Source of the DNA: Aminipila sp032051575 | Lineage (GTDB): Bacteria > Bacillota > Clostridia > Peptostreptococcales > Anaerovoracaceae | Assembly (NCBI RefSeq): GCF_032051575.1 | Contig: NZ_DAMBYD010000002.1 | Span: forward strand, 310,001-374,000 | DNA: 64,000 bases | Reading direction: 5' to 3' | Shown: positions 36,019 to 45,287 of the stretch, in pieces | Position numbering within the stretch: the first letter of the stretch is position 1 | How the letters are laid out: each line of letters starts with the position of its first letter | Notes under the pieces: generated by a model | Database searches by the model: none | The model's input: the letters and a program-made list of their open reading frames with translations, nothing else | What the model was told of the DNA's origin: nothing | Program-made: the position numbers and the translations under genes

Positions 36019-36072
36019 ATGCAATCTAAAATTGCAAACAAAGTAATAACTAGCATACTAACACTTTCTTAG
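36019..36072 (+). pseudogene. Vestigial 5' end of an SLH-protein gene
   Basis: Twenty-one bases after SLH gene 2, ATGCAATCTAAAATTGCAAA (36019 on) closely copies the beginning of gene 2 (ATGCAACCTAAAATTGTAAA at 31385), including the preceding AAAGAAAA. The frame encodes MQSKIANKVITSILTLS and stops. It looks like the leftover signal-peptide start of a lost or recombined paralogue. Confidence 0.65.
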
Positions 36073-36192
36073 TATCAAAATAAAGATTTTTGGTTGAAGC
36101 GTGATTGTTTCTCTTTATATAAGCTTTAATAAAATAATTGTTATATAATGGACTAAAAGGAGAAAGGCTTTACAAGTTAACTGAGGTATGTT

Positions 36193-38682
36193 ATGCAACA
36201 ACAGAAAAATAGAACAAAACATATAGTTTATTTTAGCGACAAGCTGAATCAAAGGATGAAGCAGCTTGTAAATTATCCATGCACCCTAGTAGTAGCTCCT
36301 ATGGGCTATGGTAAAACGACGCTGATATCTGAAGCCATGGCTGAAATAAATGCGGATATAGTATGGCAAAAGATTTATGACAAGACTGAAAGTGATTTCT
36401 GGGCTGGATTTTATCATGCAGTTGAAGAGATTGATGTTGAATGTGCACGCAGACTTTCGGCAATTGGGATGCTTGAAGGAAGGTTTATGAAACGTGAATT
36501 GATGTTGGTGCTTGAGTCACTTCATATAGCAAGAACCACTTTTCTTATTATTGATGATTATCACTTTGTCAAATCCAAGATTGCCGATGAGTTTCTATCG
36601 ATACTTATCACAAACATGCCTGAAAACCTGCATCTAATTCTTATTACCAGAAATGCATTACCTGGGGCAAGAGAGTTGCAGCTTAAGGGCTATCTAAGCA
36701 TAATAGCTTTTGATGATCTAGCATTTTCCAAGGCGGATATAAAACACTATTATCTTATACATGGCATCAAATTGGAAGAACAGCAGCTGGAACAGCTATA
36801 CCGCTTCAGTGAGGGCTGGGTATCTGCTCTATATCTGTTTATGCTGGATTATAGGCAGCACGGAAGTTTTGTGTTTACATCCAGTGTTCCTGAGTTGGTG
36901 TATCAAACAATCTACGAGCCTTTAAACGATGAAATGAAAGATTTTCTTTTAGCTGTCTGCCAATTTGACGCGTTCACCTTAAAGCAGGCACAATCTGTAT
37001 GGCAAAAGGAAAACACGGAGAAAATATTGGGGTATTTGTTGTACTCTAATGCTTTTACTACTCATGAGGAGATATTTGGAAAATATTCGTTACATAATAT
37101 TTTTCAATTATGTCTTAGGGAGATATTTGGAAAACTTCCAGAGGAAATACAAAAAAAACTGTGGAGAAATACGGGGAATGCACTGCAGGAAGATGGTCAG
37201 CTTATTTCAGCCATGGACTGTTTTTATCATGCCAGACATTTTGATGGAGTGATGGAAATGCTGGGCACAGATAATCCCAGAGATTTAAGAGGTGAGAATA
37301 AAGAGTTAGTACTGCGCTGTTATGGAGAATGCCCGGAAGAGGTGAAAATGAGATATCCTTTGTCCATCCTGTCTTTTTGTATGGATATGACTACCTGGTT
37401 CCATGAGCCGGAATGGTTTGCACAGGGCTGCCGGGATTTTCATAATGCCATGCAGGCAAATCTTGAGTTTTCCAATGAGGAACGTGCACAGCTTTTGGGA
37501 GAATATCAACTGGTTTTATCCTACAATGCTTACAATGATCTTTTTAAGATGAGGGAATATCACGAAAAGGCATTTGCACTACTTAAAGAACCCCCAAGGT
37601 TTATTAGTACAAAAAATGTATTTACTTTTGGAGCACCATCAATTTTTTACTTGTACTACCATGAATCGGGAAATTTAGAAAATCTTATAACTCTTGTAAA
37701 TAAGATACCTGGATGTTATACAAAATGTACGAACGGGCATGGCCAAGGTTATGCCTCTATCTTTAGGGGAGAATGGAGCTATTATCAGGGAGAATATAAC
37801 AATGCAGAGATTGCTGTACTAGAGGGGATTTCTCTTGCCCGGGCAGAACAGCAGGAGGATATTGAACTGTGTGGTTTATTTATATTGGCAAAAATAGCTC
37901 TGTGCCGGGGTCAATCTACACAATTAACGGACTTAATGAGCCAAATTGAAAATCTAGCACGTCACGAGACCGAAGAATCCCGTACGTATTGGCTCCTATA
38001 TGCTATGGATCTATGTAAGGGATATATATATGCAGAATTAGAGCAAGCAGATCAGATTGTGGAATGGATTCTAGAAAATCAATATGAGAAACATTTGATA
38101 TTTAATTCAGTAGCCTATGCAAATATTGTTTATGGAAAAAGCTTGCTGCTTACAAGTGAGGATTCTAAGCTACTGGGTCTTGTAGAGCTTTTTCGCCGTC
38201 AGGCTTCTATTTTTCCCAATTTACTAGCTCTGATTTATACCTATATTTATGAGGCAGTAGCAGATGTTAGGCTGCTTCGTAGCACGGAAGCGGAAACTGC
38301 CCTGCTTTGTGCACTTGACATCGCCTTAAACGACAATTTAATTATGCCGTTTGTTGAAAATGGACGAGAGATTATAACTCTTTTGGAGAAAATTTCAGAG
38401 AATGAGCGATACCAATGTTTTATTGGAAAAATACAAGAGAATTATGATTCTTATAGGAGGTCGGTGGAAACTATTCAGGGTAAGTATTTTATGAAGAAAA
38501 TGTCCGATATTACTCCTCGAGAGCGCCAGATTGGACTTTTGGCTGTGGAGGGACTGAATAACCGGCAAATTGCTGAGAAGCTTTACATTTCTCCTAATAC
38601 TGTAAAGTCGGAGATGAAAAGACTGTTTACAAAGCTAGGTATCAATTCTCGTGTACTTCTTAAAAAGGAAATGTTTGATTAA
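36193..38682 (+). CDS. MalT-like LuxR-family ATP-dependent regulator (LAL type)
   Basis: The 829-residue protein has a STAND-type NTPase at the N-terminus (Walker A APMGYGKTT at about residues 36-44; Walker B-like TFLIIDDYHF at about 116-125), a long TPR-like helical middle, and a C-terminal LuxR winged helix (about 765-829) with TPRERQIGLLAVEGLNNRQIAEKLYISPNTVKSEM as the core. Such large regulators bind an inducer, form oligomers with ATP and activate promoters. It lies between two SLH protein genes, so these are likely targets. No signal peptide, so it is cytoplasmic. The ATG at 36193 has only a weak ribosome binding site. Confidence 0.9.
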   Translation: MQQQKNRTKHIVYFSDKLNQRMKQLVNYPCTLVVAPMGYGKTTLISEAMAEINADIVWQKIYDKTESDFWAGFYHAVEEIDVECARRLSAIGMLEGRFMKRELMLVLESLHIARTTFLIIDDYHFVKSKIADEFLSILITNMPENLHLILITRNALPGARELQLKGYLSIIAFDDLAFSKADIKHYYLIHGIKLEEQQLEQLYRFSEGWVSALYLFMLDYRQHGSFVFTSSVPELVYQTIYEPLNDEMKDFLLAVCQFDAFTLKQAQSVWQKENTEKILGYLLYSNAFTTHEEIFGKYSLHNIFQLCLREIFGKLPEEIQKKLWRNTGNALQEDGQLISAMDCFYHARHFDGVMEMLGTDNPRDLRGENKELVLRCYGECPEEVKMRYPLSILSFCMDMTTWFHEPEWFAQGCRDFHNAMQANLEFSNEERAQLLGEYQLVLSYNAYNDLFKMREYHEKAFALLKEPPRFISTKNVFTFGAPSIFYLYYHESGNLENLITLVNKIPGCYTKCTNGHGQGYASIFRGEWSYYQGEYNNAEIAVLEGISLARAEQQEDIELCGLFILAKIALCRGQSTQLTDLMSQIENLARHETEESRTYWLLYAMDLCKGYIYAELEQADQIVEWILENQYEKHLIFNSVAYANIVYGKSLLLTSEDSKLLGLVELFRRQASIFPNLLALIYTYIYEAVADVRLLRSTEAETALLCALDIALNDNLIMPFVENGREIITLLEKISENERYQCFIGKIQENYDSYRRSVETIQGKYFMKKMSDITPRERQIGLLAVEGLNNRQIAEKLYISPNTVKSEMKRLFTKLGINSRVLLKKEMFD

Positions 38683-38792
38683 AATAAATACCCAGTGGGT
38701 GATAGAAATGTGCTTCGAGCTATCATAAAATTGTATAATGGGTTTTAATAATGGAAACACGGTATCTGGATCTAAAATAAGGAGATAATTTT

Positions 38793-41162
38793 ATGGGAAA
38801 ACAAAGAACCTACCTAAAAAAAATAGCACTCATGCTAGTTGTGATAATTCTTAGTGGCTGCTTTGAAACGCTATCGGTTAATGCAGAAACCGCCGTTTTA
38901 GATGCTCCTACAGGATTGACCGCAACAATAACGGCAGAGGAGGAAGTAACATTAAGCTGGAACCAAGTAGCAGGAGCTACTAGATACCTAGTATATTGTA
39001 ACGTATCAGATGGATATAAAGAAGCATCAGATGTAGCAGGGACAACCAGTTTACTAACAGCAAAAAAGGGGTTTCAATATTATTTTAAAGTAAAAGCGTA
39101 CAATTATAATACAGGTGTAGAAAGTGAATACTCTTCTGAAGTAAGTGTAATCTCAGGAGCACCGACATATACTATAGCCCCAATAAATAAGCAGACAATG
39201 GCACCAAAGAAAGAAGGATATATTGGGGGAAGTCAGGAAGTAAAAACAATAAATATAACTAAGACTGGAACAGGTATCCTGCAAAATCTATCAGTAGCTT
39301 TAGATGGAGAGGGAGCTGACAATTTCATAATTACTCAACCAACTATCACTGAGTTAGGTGCAACTACACCGAATACAAGTTTTACAGTTAAAGCAAAAGA
39401 TGGCCTAACAGTAGGGAACTATAAAGGGAAAGTTACAGTATCAGCGACCAATATGACTAATACCACTTTCGACATAACCCAAGTGATAAATACTAGTTCG
39501 ACACCTGTAATTACAGCACATACAGCCCCGAGTGTATTAGAGGATGAACAGGATGTGGCTTTAGCAGATGATATTCAAGTCACTGACAGTGATGGTGATA
39601 GTCAGACAGTTACCATTAATGTAACAGGGGGTATAGTTACTCTAGGAACCACAGGAATTACCTTTGGTGGTGTGGGAAACCATTCTGCTAATTTTACCGC
39701 ATCAGGTTCACTTGCGGATATTAATACTGCTTTAGATGCTGCCACATTTACTCCAACAAACAATTTAAGTGGAACAGGTGTTGCTAGTATCTCTTTTAAA
39801 GCAAATGATGGAGCAGCCGACTCTAATTTAGCTGCGGTTACATTTAATATTACCCCTGTAAATGATGCACCATCATTTATTAAGGGAGCAGATAGAACGG
39901 TTGCTCAGAATGCAGGAGCGCAAACCCTTAATAATTTTATTACGAATATTAATGACGGAGACACGGAGGCAGAACAAACATTATCCTTTAATGTTTCCAA
40001 TAATAATCCTACTTTGTTTACAGTTCAGCTGGCAATTAATCAGGCTGGCGAATTGAGTTTTACTCCTAATCCAACAAAGGAAGGAAGTGCAACGATTACA
40101 GTATACCTTAAGGATGATGGCGGAACAGCAAATGGCGGTGTTGATTCTTCTGCTAGTCAGACTTTTGTAATAACAGTTACGAAACCAGCTGCTAAAGTTA
40201 ACTCGGTTAGTGTACCAACAAATAAAACTTATATTACAGGGGAAAATCTTGATTTTACTGTTAATTTTGATAGACCTATAATGGTATCTACTGTAGGAGG
40301 AACGCCATATATTTCGATTATTCTAAATTCAGGTGGATCAGTAAATGCTTCTTATTTGAGCGGCTCAGGGACAACTGCTCTTGTATTTCGATATACAGTG
40401 GTTTCAGGAAACAATGACAATGATGGTATTTCTATGAATAATCAGATATTCTTAAATGGTAGTACCATAACTGATGGCCAGGGGAATGTTGCTATACTTA
40501 CGCTTAATAACATTGGAAGTACCAATTCGGTGATAGTAAATACAAATGGCAGCAGTTCTTCCGGTAAGCACAGTGGGGGCAGCAGTAGTGCAGTAAAACA
40601 AACGGATACGGTAAAGCAGAAGGAAACACAATCCAAGAGTGAAGCACAAAAGAGCCTTGAAATAGTTAAAAAGGACGGGGCAGAAAAGGTTAAAAGCTTG
40701 AAGGATGTAAAGGAAAGCTCATGGTTTTATGAGGGAACAGTTAATGCCATAGGCAATGGATGGTTTGCAGGAACTACAGTAACCACCTTCAGCCCAAACA
40801 ATCCAATGACAAGAGAAATGTTCAGAACCGTACTTGGAAGAATGGGTGGAGATGCCAATGATCTTATGGACAATAACAGATTAAAAGAAAACATCACAAA
40901 AGAGCAGCTTGTAACATTGCTTTACAGGATGGCACAGAAAAAGGGTGTTGTAAAGACAGGAGGACAGGATACACAGAATATTTCTGCTTTTGCAGACGGT
41001 GCTCAGGTTTCTTCATGGTCCAAAGAGGCCATGGCATGGGCAAATGCACAGGGGATCATAAAAGGAAATAACAGAAATATGCTTAATCCCAATTCCGTAA
41101 CCTCCAGAGCAGAGGTTGCAGTAATGCTGATGAGATTTGATACTATTATCAGAAATCATTAA
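38793..41162 (+). CDS. SLH surface protein 3 (Fn3 and cadherin-like repeats)
   Basis: The 789-residue protein begins MGKQRTYLKKIALML and has a hydrophobic helix followed by LSGC (residues 20-23), which reads as a lipobox, although signal peptidase I could cut after VNA (about 31). Domains: Fn3 (about 35-120), a choice-of-anchor-like Ig domain (about 125-230), cadherin-like repeats (about 235-480, with TVTINVTGG and FTPTNNLSGTGVASISF), a further Ig-like domain, a Ser/Gly/His linker and the SLH tail (about 620-789). RBS is AAGGAG. It follows the MalT-like regulator by 110 bases and probably has its own promoter (TATAAT at about 38734). Confidence 0.9.
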   Translation: MGKQRTYLKKIALMLVVIILSGCFETLSVNAETAVLDAPTGLTATITAEEEVTLSWNQVAGATRYLVYCNVSDGYKEASDVAGTTSLLTAKKGFQYYFKVKAYNYNTGVESEYSSEVSVISGAPTYTIAPINKQTMAPKKEGYIGGSQEVKTINITKTGTGILQNLSVALDGEGADNFIITQPTITELGATTPNTSFTVKAKDGLTVGNYKGKVTVSATNMTNTTFDITQVINTSSTPVITAHTAPSVLEDEQDVALADDIQVTDSDGDSQTVTINVTGGIVTLGTTGITFGGVGNHSANFTASGSLADINTALDAATFTPTNNLSGTGVASISFKANDGAADSNLAAVTFNITPVNDAPSFIKGADRTVAQNAGAQTLNNFITNINDGDTEAEQTLSFNVSNNNPTLFTVQLAINQAGELSFTPNPTKEGSATITVYLKDDGGTANGGVDSSASQTFVITVTKPAAKVNSVSVPTNKTYITGENLDFTVNFDRPIMVSTVGGTPYISIILNSGGSVNASYLSGSGTTALVFRYTVVSGNNDNDGISMNNQIFLNGSTITDGQGNVAILTLNNIGSTNSVIVNTNGSSSSGKHSGGSSSAVKQTDTVKQKETQSKSEAQKSLEIVKKDGAEKVKSLKDVKESSWFYEGTVNAIGNGWFAGTTVTTFSPNNPMTREMFRTVLGRMGGDANDLMDNNRLKENITKEQLVTLLYRMAQKKGVVKTGGQDTQNISAFADGAQVSSWSKEAMAWANAQGIIKGNNRNMLNPNSVTSRAEVAVMLMRFDTIIRNH
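40649..41162 (+). repeat. SLH tail repeat, copy 3 of 3 (514 bp)
   Basis: The most divergent of the three copies. The encoded tail keeps NPMTREMF, NITKEQL and SRAEVAVMLMRF. Confidence 0.85.
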
Positions 41163-41194
41163 TAATTACAATCATTAATAAAGAGAAACTATAT

Positions 41195-41231
41195 ACGGCA
41201 GGGTGGTAAACACCTTGCTGTTGTTTTTTTT
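41195..41231 (+). terminator. Rho-independent terminator after SLH gene 3
   Basis: ACGGCAGGGTG (41195-41205) pairs with CACCTTGCTGT (41211-41221) with two G-T pairs and a five-base loop, then a long T-run. Confidence 0.85.
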
Positions 41232-41331
41232 GAGTAGTGAAACTACATTTTTATTCAATTGAAGTAAAATAGCAGGCATGATATAATACTTATTTAGAGT
41301 AATCACTGTACTAATTTTCGGAGGATGAATA

Positions 41332-42384
41332 ATGAAGAATGACATTGTTGTCAGCTTGCAGAATATAGCAGCAGAATATGATGGAGAAAGAGTAATAGAC
41401 AATTTGAATCTTGATATACGCAATGAGGAGTTTATTACTTTTTTAGGGCCATCAGGTTGTGGGAAGACTACCACTTTAAGAATTATAGGCGGATTTGTAG
41501 AACCTGTGGCAGGCAATGTTTTTTTTGATGGGAAGCGGATTAATGAACTGCCGCCTTATCAGAGGCATGTAAATACGGTATTTCAACGATATGCATTATT
41601 CCCGCATTTAAATGTATTTGAAAATGTGGCTTTTGGACTTAGACTGAAGAAAATGCCTGCGGACCAGATTCATAAAAAGGTTGAGTCTATGTTGGAGCTT
41701 GTGAATCTGTCAGGTTTTGAAAATAGAAAAATTAATCAGTTATCAGGAGGGCAGCAGCAGAGAGTAGCAATTGCTAGAGCACTTATAAATGAACCAAAGG
41801 TGCTTTTGCTAGACGAACCATTAGGTGCTCTTGATTTAAAACTGAGAAAAGATATGCAGATAGAATTGAAGAAGATTCAGCAGGCTTTAAAAATAACGTT
41901 TGTATACGTAACTCACGACCAGGAAGAGGCCTTAACTATGTCAGACCGGGTTATCGTAATGAGAAATGGGAAGATATTGCAGAGTGGTACGCCTCAGGAT
42001 ATTTACAATGAACCAGCAAATGCTTTCGTAGCTGATTTTATTGGGGAAAGCAATATTCTCAGTGGGGTAATGCATAAAGACTATCTTGTTGAATTTGCGG
42101 GGGTTCTTTTTGAATGCGAAGATTCAGGTTTTGAACCTATGGAAGCTGTTGAGGTAGTTATAAGACCAGAGGACATAGACGTAGTTCCTATAGAGCAGGG
42201 AAAAATAACGGGCAGGGTAGAGGATATTATATTTAAAGGGGTTCATTACGAAATTACAGTAAGCGGGCACGGGTTTAAATGGCTTATTCATTCTACAGAC
42301 AGTCAGGAAGTTGGAAAAATGATAGGGATGATTCTAACTCCAAACGATATACATGTTATGAGAAAAATGGAGGAAAAGGAATGA
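41332..42384 (+). CDS. potA: Spermidine/putrescine ABC transporter ATP-binding protein
   Basis: PotA powers polyamine import. The 350-residue protein has Walker A GPSGCGKTT (about residues 42-50), the signature LSGGQQQRVAIARAL (about 138-152), Walker B LLLDEPLGALD and H-loop YVTHDQEEAL, and a C-terminal TOBE regulatory domain (about 270-350). It is the first gene of potABCD; its stop overlaps the potB start (ATGA). RBS is GGAGGAT. The order A-B-C-D with overlaps makes the assignment to the polyamine family firm, though other small cationic substrates are possible. Confidence 0.94.
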   Translation: MKNDIVVSLQNIAAEYDGERVIDNLNLDIRNEEFITFLGPSGCGKTTTLRIIGGFVEPVAGNVFFDGKRINELPPYQRHVNTVFQRYALFPHLNVFENVAFGLRLKKMPADQIHKKVESMLELVNLSGFENRKINQLSGGQQQRVAIARALINEPKVLLLDEPLGALDLKLRKDMQIELKKIQQALKITFVYVTHDQEEALTMSDRVIVMRNGKILQSGTPQDIYNEPANAFVADFIGESNILSGVMHKDYLVEFAGVLFECEDSGFEPMEAVEVVIRPEDIDVVPIEQGKITGRVEDIIFKGVHYEITVSGHGFKWLIHSTDSQEVGKMIGMILTPNDIHVMRKMEEKE

Positions 42385-43193
42385 ATTCAAGACAGGTGGC
42401 TTATCCATATCTGATGTGGACAGTAGTATTTATTGCTGTGCCTTTGGGTTTGATTATGTATTTTGCATTTACGGATATGCAGGGAAGCTTAAGTATGGAT
42501 AACTTAGTGCTTGCAGGACGATATTCGTCTGTATTTGTAAAATCCATCTGGCTGGCAGCAGTGTCTACCGTTCTTTGCCTGATTATTGGTTATCCTCTTG
42601 CTTATCTTATGTCAAGAATGAGAGGAATTGGAAGCAGAACTTTGCTGATGCTTCTAATGCTTCCTATGTGGATGAACTTTTTGCTGAGAACTTATGCATG
42701 GATGACTATTTTAGAAAATAACGGCATCGTAAATCAGATGCTAGGGTTTATAGGATTAGGACATTTAAATATGATAAATACTCAGGGAGCGGTTGTGCTG
42801 GGCATGATTTATAATTACATTCCATTTATGATTTTACCCCTGCATTCGGTAATGGTAAAAATTCAAAATGATGTGATTGAAGCAGCGCAGGATTTAGGGG
42901 CTGGCCCAAAAGATGTATTTACCAAAATCGTATTTCCTTTAAGCAAACCTGGCATTAAAACGGGTGTAATGATGGTTTTTGTACCTGCTGTGAGCACTTT
43001 TATCATTTCACAAATGTTAGGAGGCGGTCACAATCAGCTAATTGGGGATATCATTGAAATGCAATTCCTAGGGAATGCATACAACCCAAATTTGGGTTCA
43101 GCCATTTCGTTAGTACTTATGTTATTAGTTCTGATGTGCATGAGTGTATCAGGATTTCTTGATGATGAAGGAGTGGAGGAAAGACTACTGTGA
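42381..43193 (+). CDS. potB: Spermidine/putrescine ABC transporter permease PotB
   Basis: The 270-residue protein from ATG 42381 has six membrane helices and the permease EAA loop EAAQDLGAGPKDVFTKIVFPLSKPG (about residues 173-197, quoted in part). The longer frame from 42279 lies inside potA and is discounted; GGAGGAAAAGGA lies just before 42381. It pairs with PotC in the membrane. Stop and start overlap with both neighbours indicates translational coupling. Confidence 0.93.
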   Translation: MNSRQVAYPYLMWTVVFIAVPLGLIMYFAFTDMQGSLSMDNLVLAGRYSSVFVKSIWLAAVSTVLCLIIGYPLAYLMSRMRGIGSRTLLMLLMLPMWMNFLLRTYAWMTILENNGIVNQMLGFIGLGHLNMINTQGAVVLGMIYNYIPFMILPLHSVMVKIQNDVIEAAQDLGAGPKDVFTKIVFPLSKPGIKTGVMMVFVPAVSTFIISQMLGGGHNQLIGDIIEMQFLGNAYNPNLGSAISLVLMLLVLMCMSVSGFLDDEGVEERLL

Positions 43194-44035
43194 GATGGTA
43201 TTCAAAAACATATATCGGAGTATTCATGGCATTTTTATATCTGCCGATCATGATACTTATAATCTTCTCTTTCAATGATTCAAAAGGAAGAACTTTTACT
43301 GGATTTACGACAAAGTGGTTTACACAACTATTTAGTGATGGAGCTATTTTAGATGCACTATGGACCACTCTTGTAGTGGCACTCATTTCATCAGTAATTG
43401 CTACTATTATGGGTACAGCAGCAGCCATAGGAATGGAAAAAATGGACGCAAAACTAAAATCTGTGGTGATGAATTTAACTTATGTACCTATTATCAACCC
43501 TGAAATAATAACAGGTGTGTCCTTTATGCTTTTATTTGTTACAGCGAAAAAATGGTTTGCAACAATGGGAATGGATTTCGAATTTGGATGGACAACATTG
43601 ATACTAGCGCATATTACGTTTAATGTTCCCTATGTCATATTAAATGTTCTCCCTAAACTACGCCAATTGGATCATTCACTGGTAGAGGCGGCTATGGATC
43701 TGGGATGCAATCCTTTACAGGCCTTTCTAAAGGTTGCGATTCACGAAATCAAGCCCGGAATTATAGCTGGATTCCTTATGGCACTAACTTTTTCAATGGA
43801 TGATTTTGTAGTATCCTATTTTACAACGGGAGCGAAACACCAGACATTATCTGTTATGATTTATGCCATGACAAAGAAACGTATAAGTCCTGAAATAAAT
43901 GCTTTGTCCACTATGATTTTTATTGCAGTACTTGTTGTTTTAGTGATTGTGAATCTGCTTGAACGTAAGGCAGAAAGAAAATCTAAATATAGCAGTGTAA
44001 AGTGGAAGGGTGGTGCACGAGATCATGTTAAATAA
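43190..44035 (+). CDS. potC: Spermidine/putrescine ABC transporter permease PotC
   Basis: The 281-residue second permease has six membrane helices with the EAA loop VEAAMDLGCNPLQAF (about residues 164-178) followed by KPGIIAGFLMA, and FSMDDFVVSYF (about 202-212), a PotC hallmark. The start is GTG 43190 overlapping the potB stop; GGAGGA lies upstream. Its end overlaps the potD start. Confidence 0.93.
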   Translation: MRWYSKTYIGVFMAFLYLPIMILIIFSFNDSKGRTFTGFTTKWFTQLFSDGAILDALWTTLVVALISSVIATIMGTAAAIGMEKMDAKLKSVVMNLTYVPIINPEIITGVSFMLLFVTAKKWFATMGMDFEFGWTTLILAHITFNVPYVILNVLPKLRQLDHSLVEAAMDLGCNPLQAFLKVAIHEIKPGIIAGFLMALTFSMDDFVVSYFTTGAKHQTLSVMIYAMTKKRISPEINALSTMIFIAVLVVLVIVNLLERKAERKSKYSSVKWKGGARDHVK

Positions 44036-45272
44036 GAAAACTGTAAAAGGTATCTTAAGTTTTCAATTTACATTAATTATGGTTTTATTACTGTTGATTC
44101 CACCTGTATCCGTTGTAGCAGAAACACAACATGATGGAAAAAATATTCAGACCTATGACCGACAATATTATGGCCGTCTTAAAGGAAAAGATATTGAAAT
44201 AAATGTGTATAATTGGGGAGAATATCTTTCAAATGGTGAGGCAGGTCAAATGGATATCAATGGTGAATTTGAAAAGCTTACAGGAATAAAGGTAAACTAT
44301 TCAAATTATGAAACCAATGAAGGTATGTATGCAAAACTAAAGAGTGGAGCTAATTCCTATGATGTTATATTTCCATCGGATTATATGGTATCCAGACTTA
44401 TTCAGGAAAAAATGGTGCAGCCATTAAATTATGAGAACATTCCTAACTTTAAGTACATAGGCAAAGGATTTAGAAATCCGGATTATGACCCGGGGAACCT
44501 TTATTCGGTCCCCTATATGTGGGGGCGTGTTTGTATTATTTACAATAAAAAAATGATAGGGCATAAGATAAAAAGTATAGATGAACTATGGAATACCAAA
44601 TATTCAGGTGAAATACTTATGTTTAAGAATTCCCGAGATGCTTTTGCGATTGCACTTGAAAAACTGGGGTACAATATAAATACGGAGAACCATAAAGAGC
44701 TGGAGGAAGCAGCAGAATTATTAAAGCAACAAAAACCTTTAGTTCAGGCTTACGTTATGGACCAGATTTTTGATAAAATGCAAGGAAATGAAGCCGCTAT
44801 TGCACCGTATTATATAGGGGATTACTATGTAATGAAGGGCGTGAATCCGGATTTGGATGTATTCATACCAAAGAATACAAATCTCTATATTGATGCTGTA
44901 TGTATCCCGGCTGATGCCAAAAATAAGGAAGCAGCAGAAATGTATATTAACTATCTAAATGAACCTCAAGTGGCGGCCAGCAATGCTGAATATATTATGT
45001 ACTCATCCCCAAACGACGAGGCAGTAAAGCTTTTAGATGCAGAGATACGTAATGACAAGAACTTGTATCCGCCAGAAGAAGAGTTGAAGGAAACTCAGTC
45101 ATTTGTTAATTTATCAGAAAACACAAATTTGTTTATGGATCAGTTATGGACTGATATTTTATCTCAAGATGAAGCCTACCTTGACTGGGTAATGCCTGTA
45201 TTTGTTATATTTTCTGTAGGTGTAATATTTACAAACAGCATACGTAAAAAACGTAAAAAAAGAGAAATGTAA
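44025..45272 (+). CDS. potD: Polyamine-binding protein PotD with C-terminal membrane anchor
   Basis: PotD captures spermidine/putrescine outside the cell. The mature domain starts with IEINVYNWGEYL and contains YDVIFPSDYMVSRL and VPYMWG, as in PotD/PotF. The signal peptide (MLNKKTVKGILSFQF onward) lacks a lipobox cysteine. Instead, the C-terminus has a membrane helix (WVMPVFVIFSVGVIFTNSI) and a basic RKKRKKREM tail, so the protein is probably anchored at that end. The start at 44025 overlaps potC by 11 bases; a GTG at 44010 is an alternative but its Shine-Dalgarno-like sequence overlaps it. Confidence 0.92.
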   Translation: MLNKKTVKGILSFQFTLIMVLLLLIPPVSVVAETQHDGKNIQTYDRQYYGRLKGKDIEINVYNWGEYLSNGEAGQMDINGEFEKLTGIKVNYSNYETNEGMYAKLKSGANSYDVIFPSDYMVSRLIQEKMVQPLNYENIPNFKYIGKGFRNPDYDPGNLYSVPYMWGRVCIIYNKKMIGHKIKSIDELWNTKYSGEILMFKNSRDAFAIALEKLGYNINTENHKELEEAAELLKQQKPLVQAYVMDQIFDKMQGNEAAIAPYYIGDYYVMKGVNPDLDVFIPKNTNLYIDAVCIPADAKNKEAAEMYINYLNEPQVAASNAEYIMYSSPNDEAVKLLDAEIRNDKNLYPPEEELKETQSFVNLSENTNLFMDQLWTDILSQDEAYLDWVMPVFVIFSVGVIFTNSIRKKRKKREM

Positions 45273-45287
45273 TGGAGGAATAGGAAG

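Noticed and set aside
41175..41516. 113-codon - strand open frame at the potA start
   Set aside because: It overlaps the conserved Walker A region of potA in antisense and contains the terminator of SLH gene 3.
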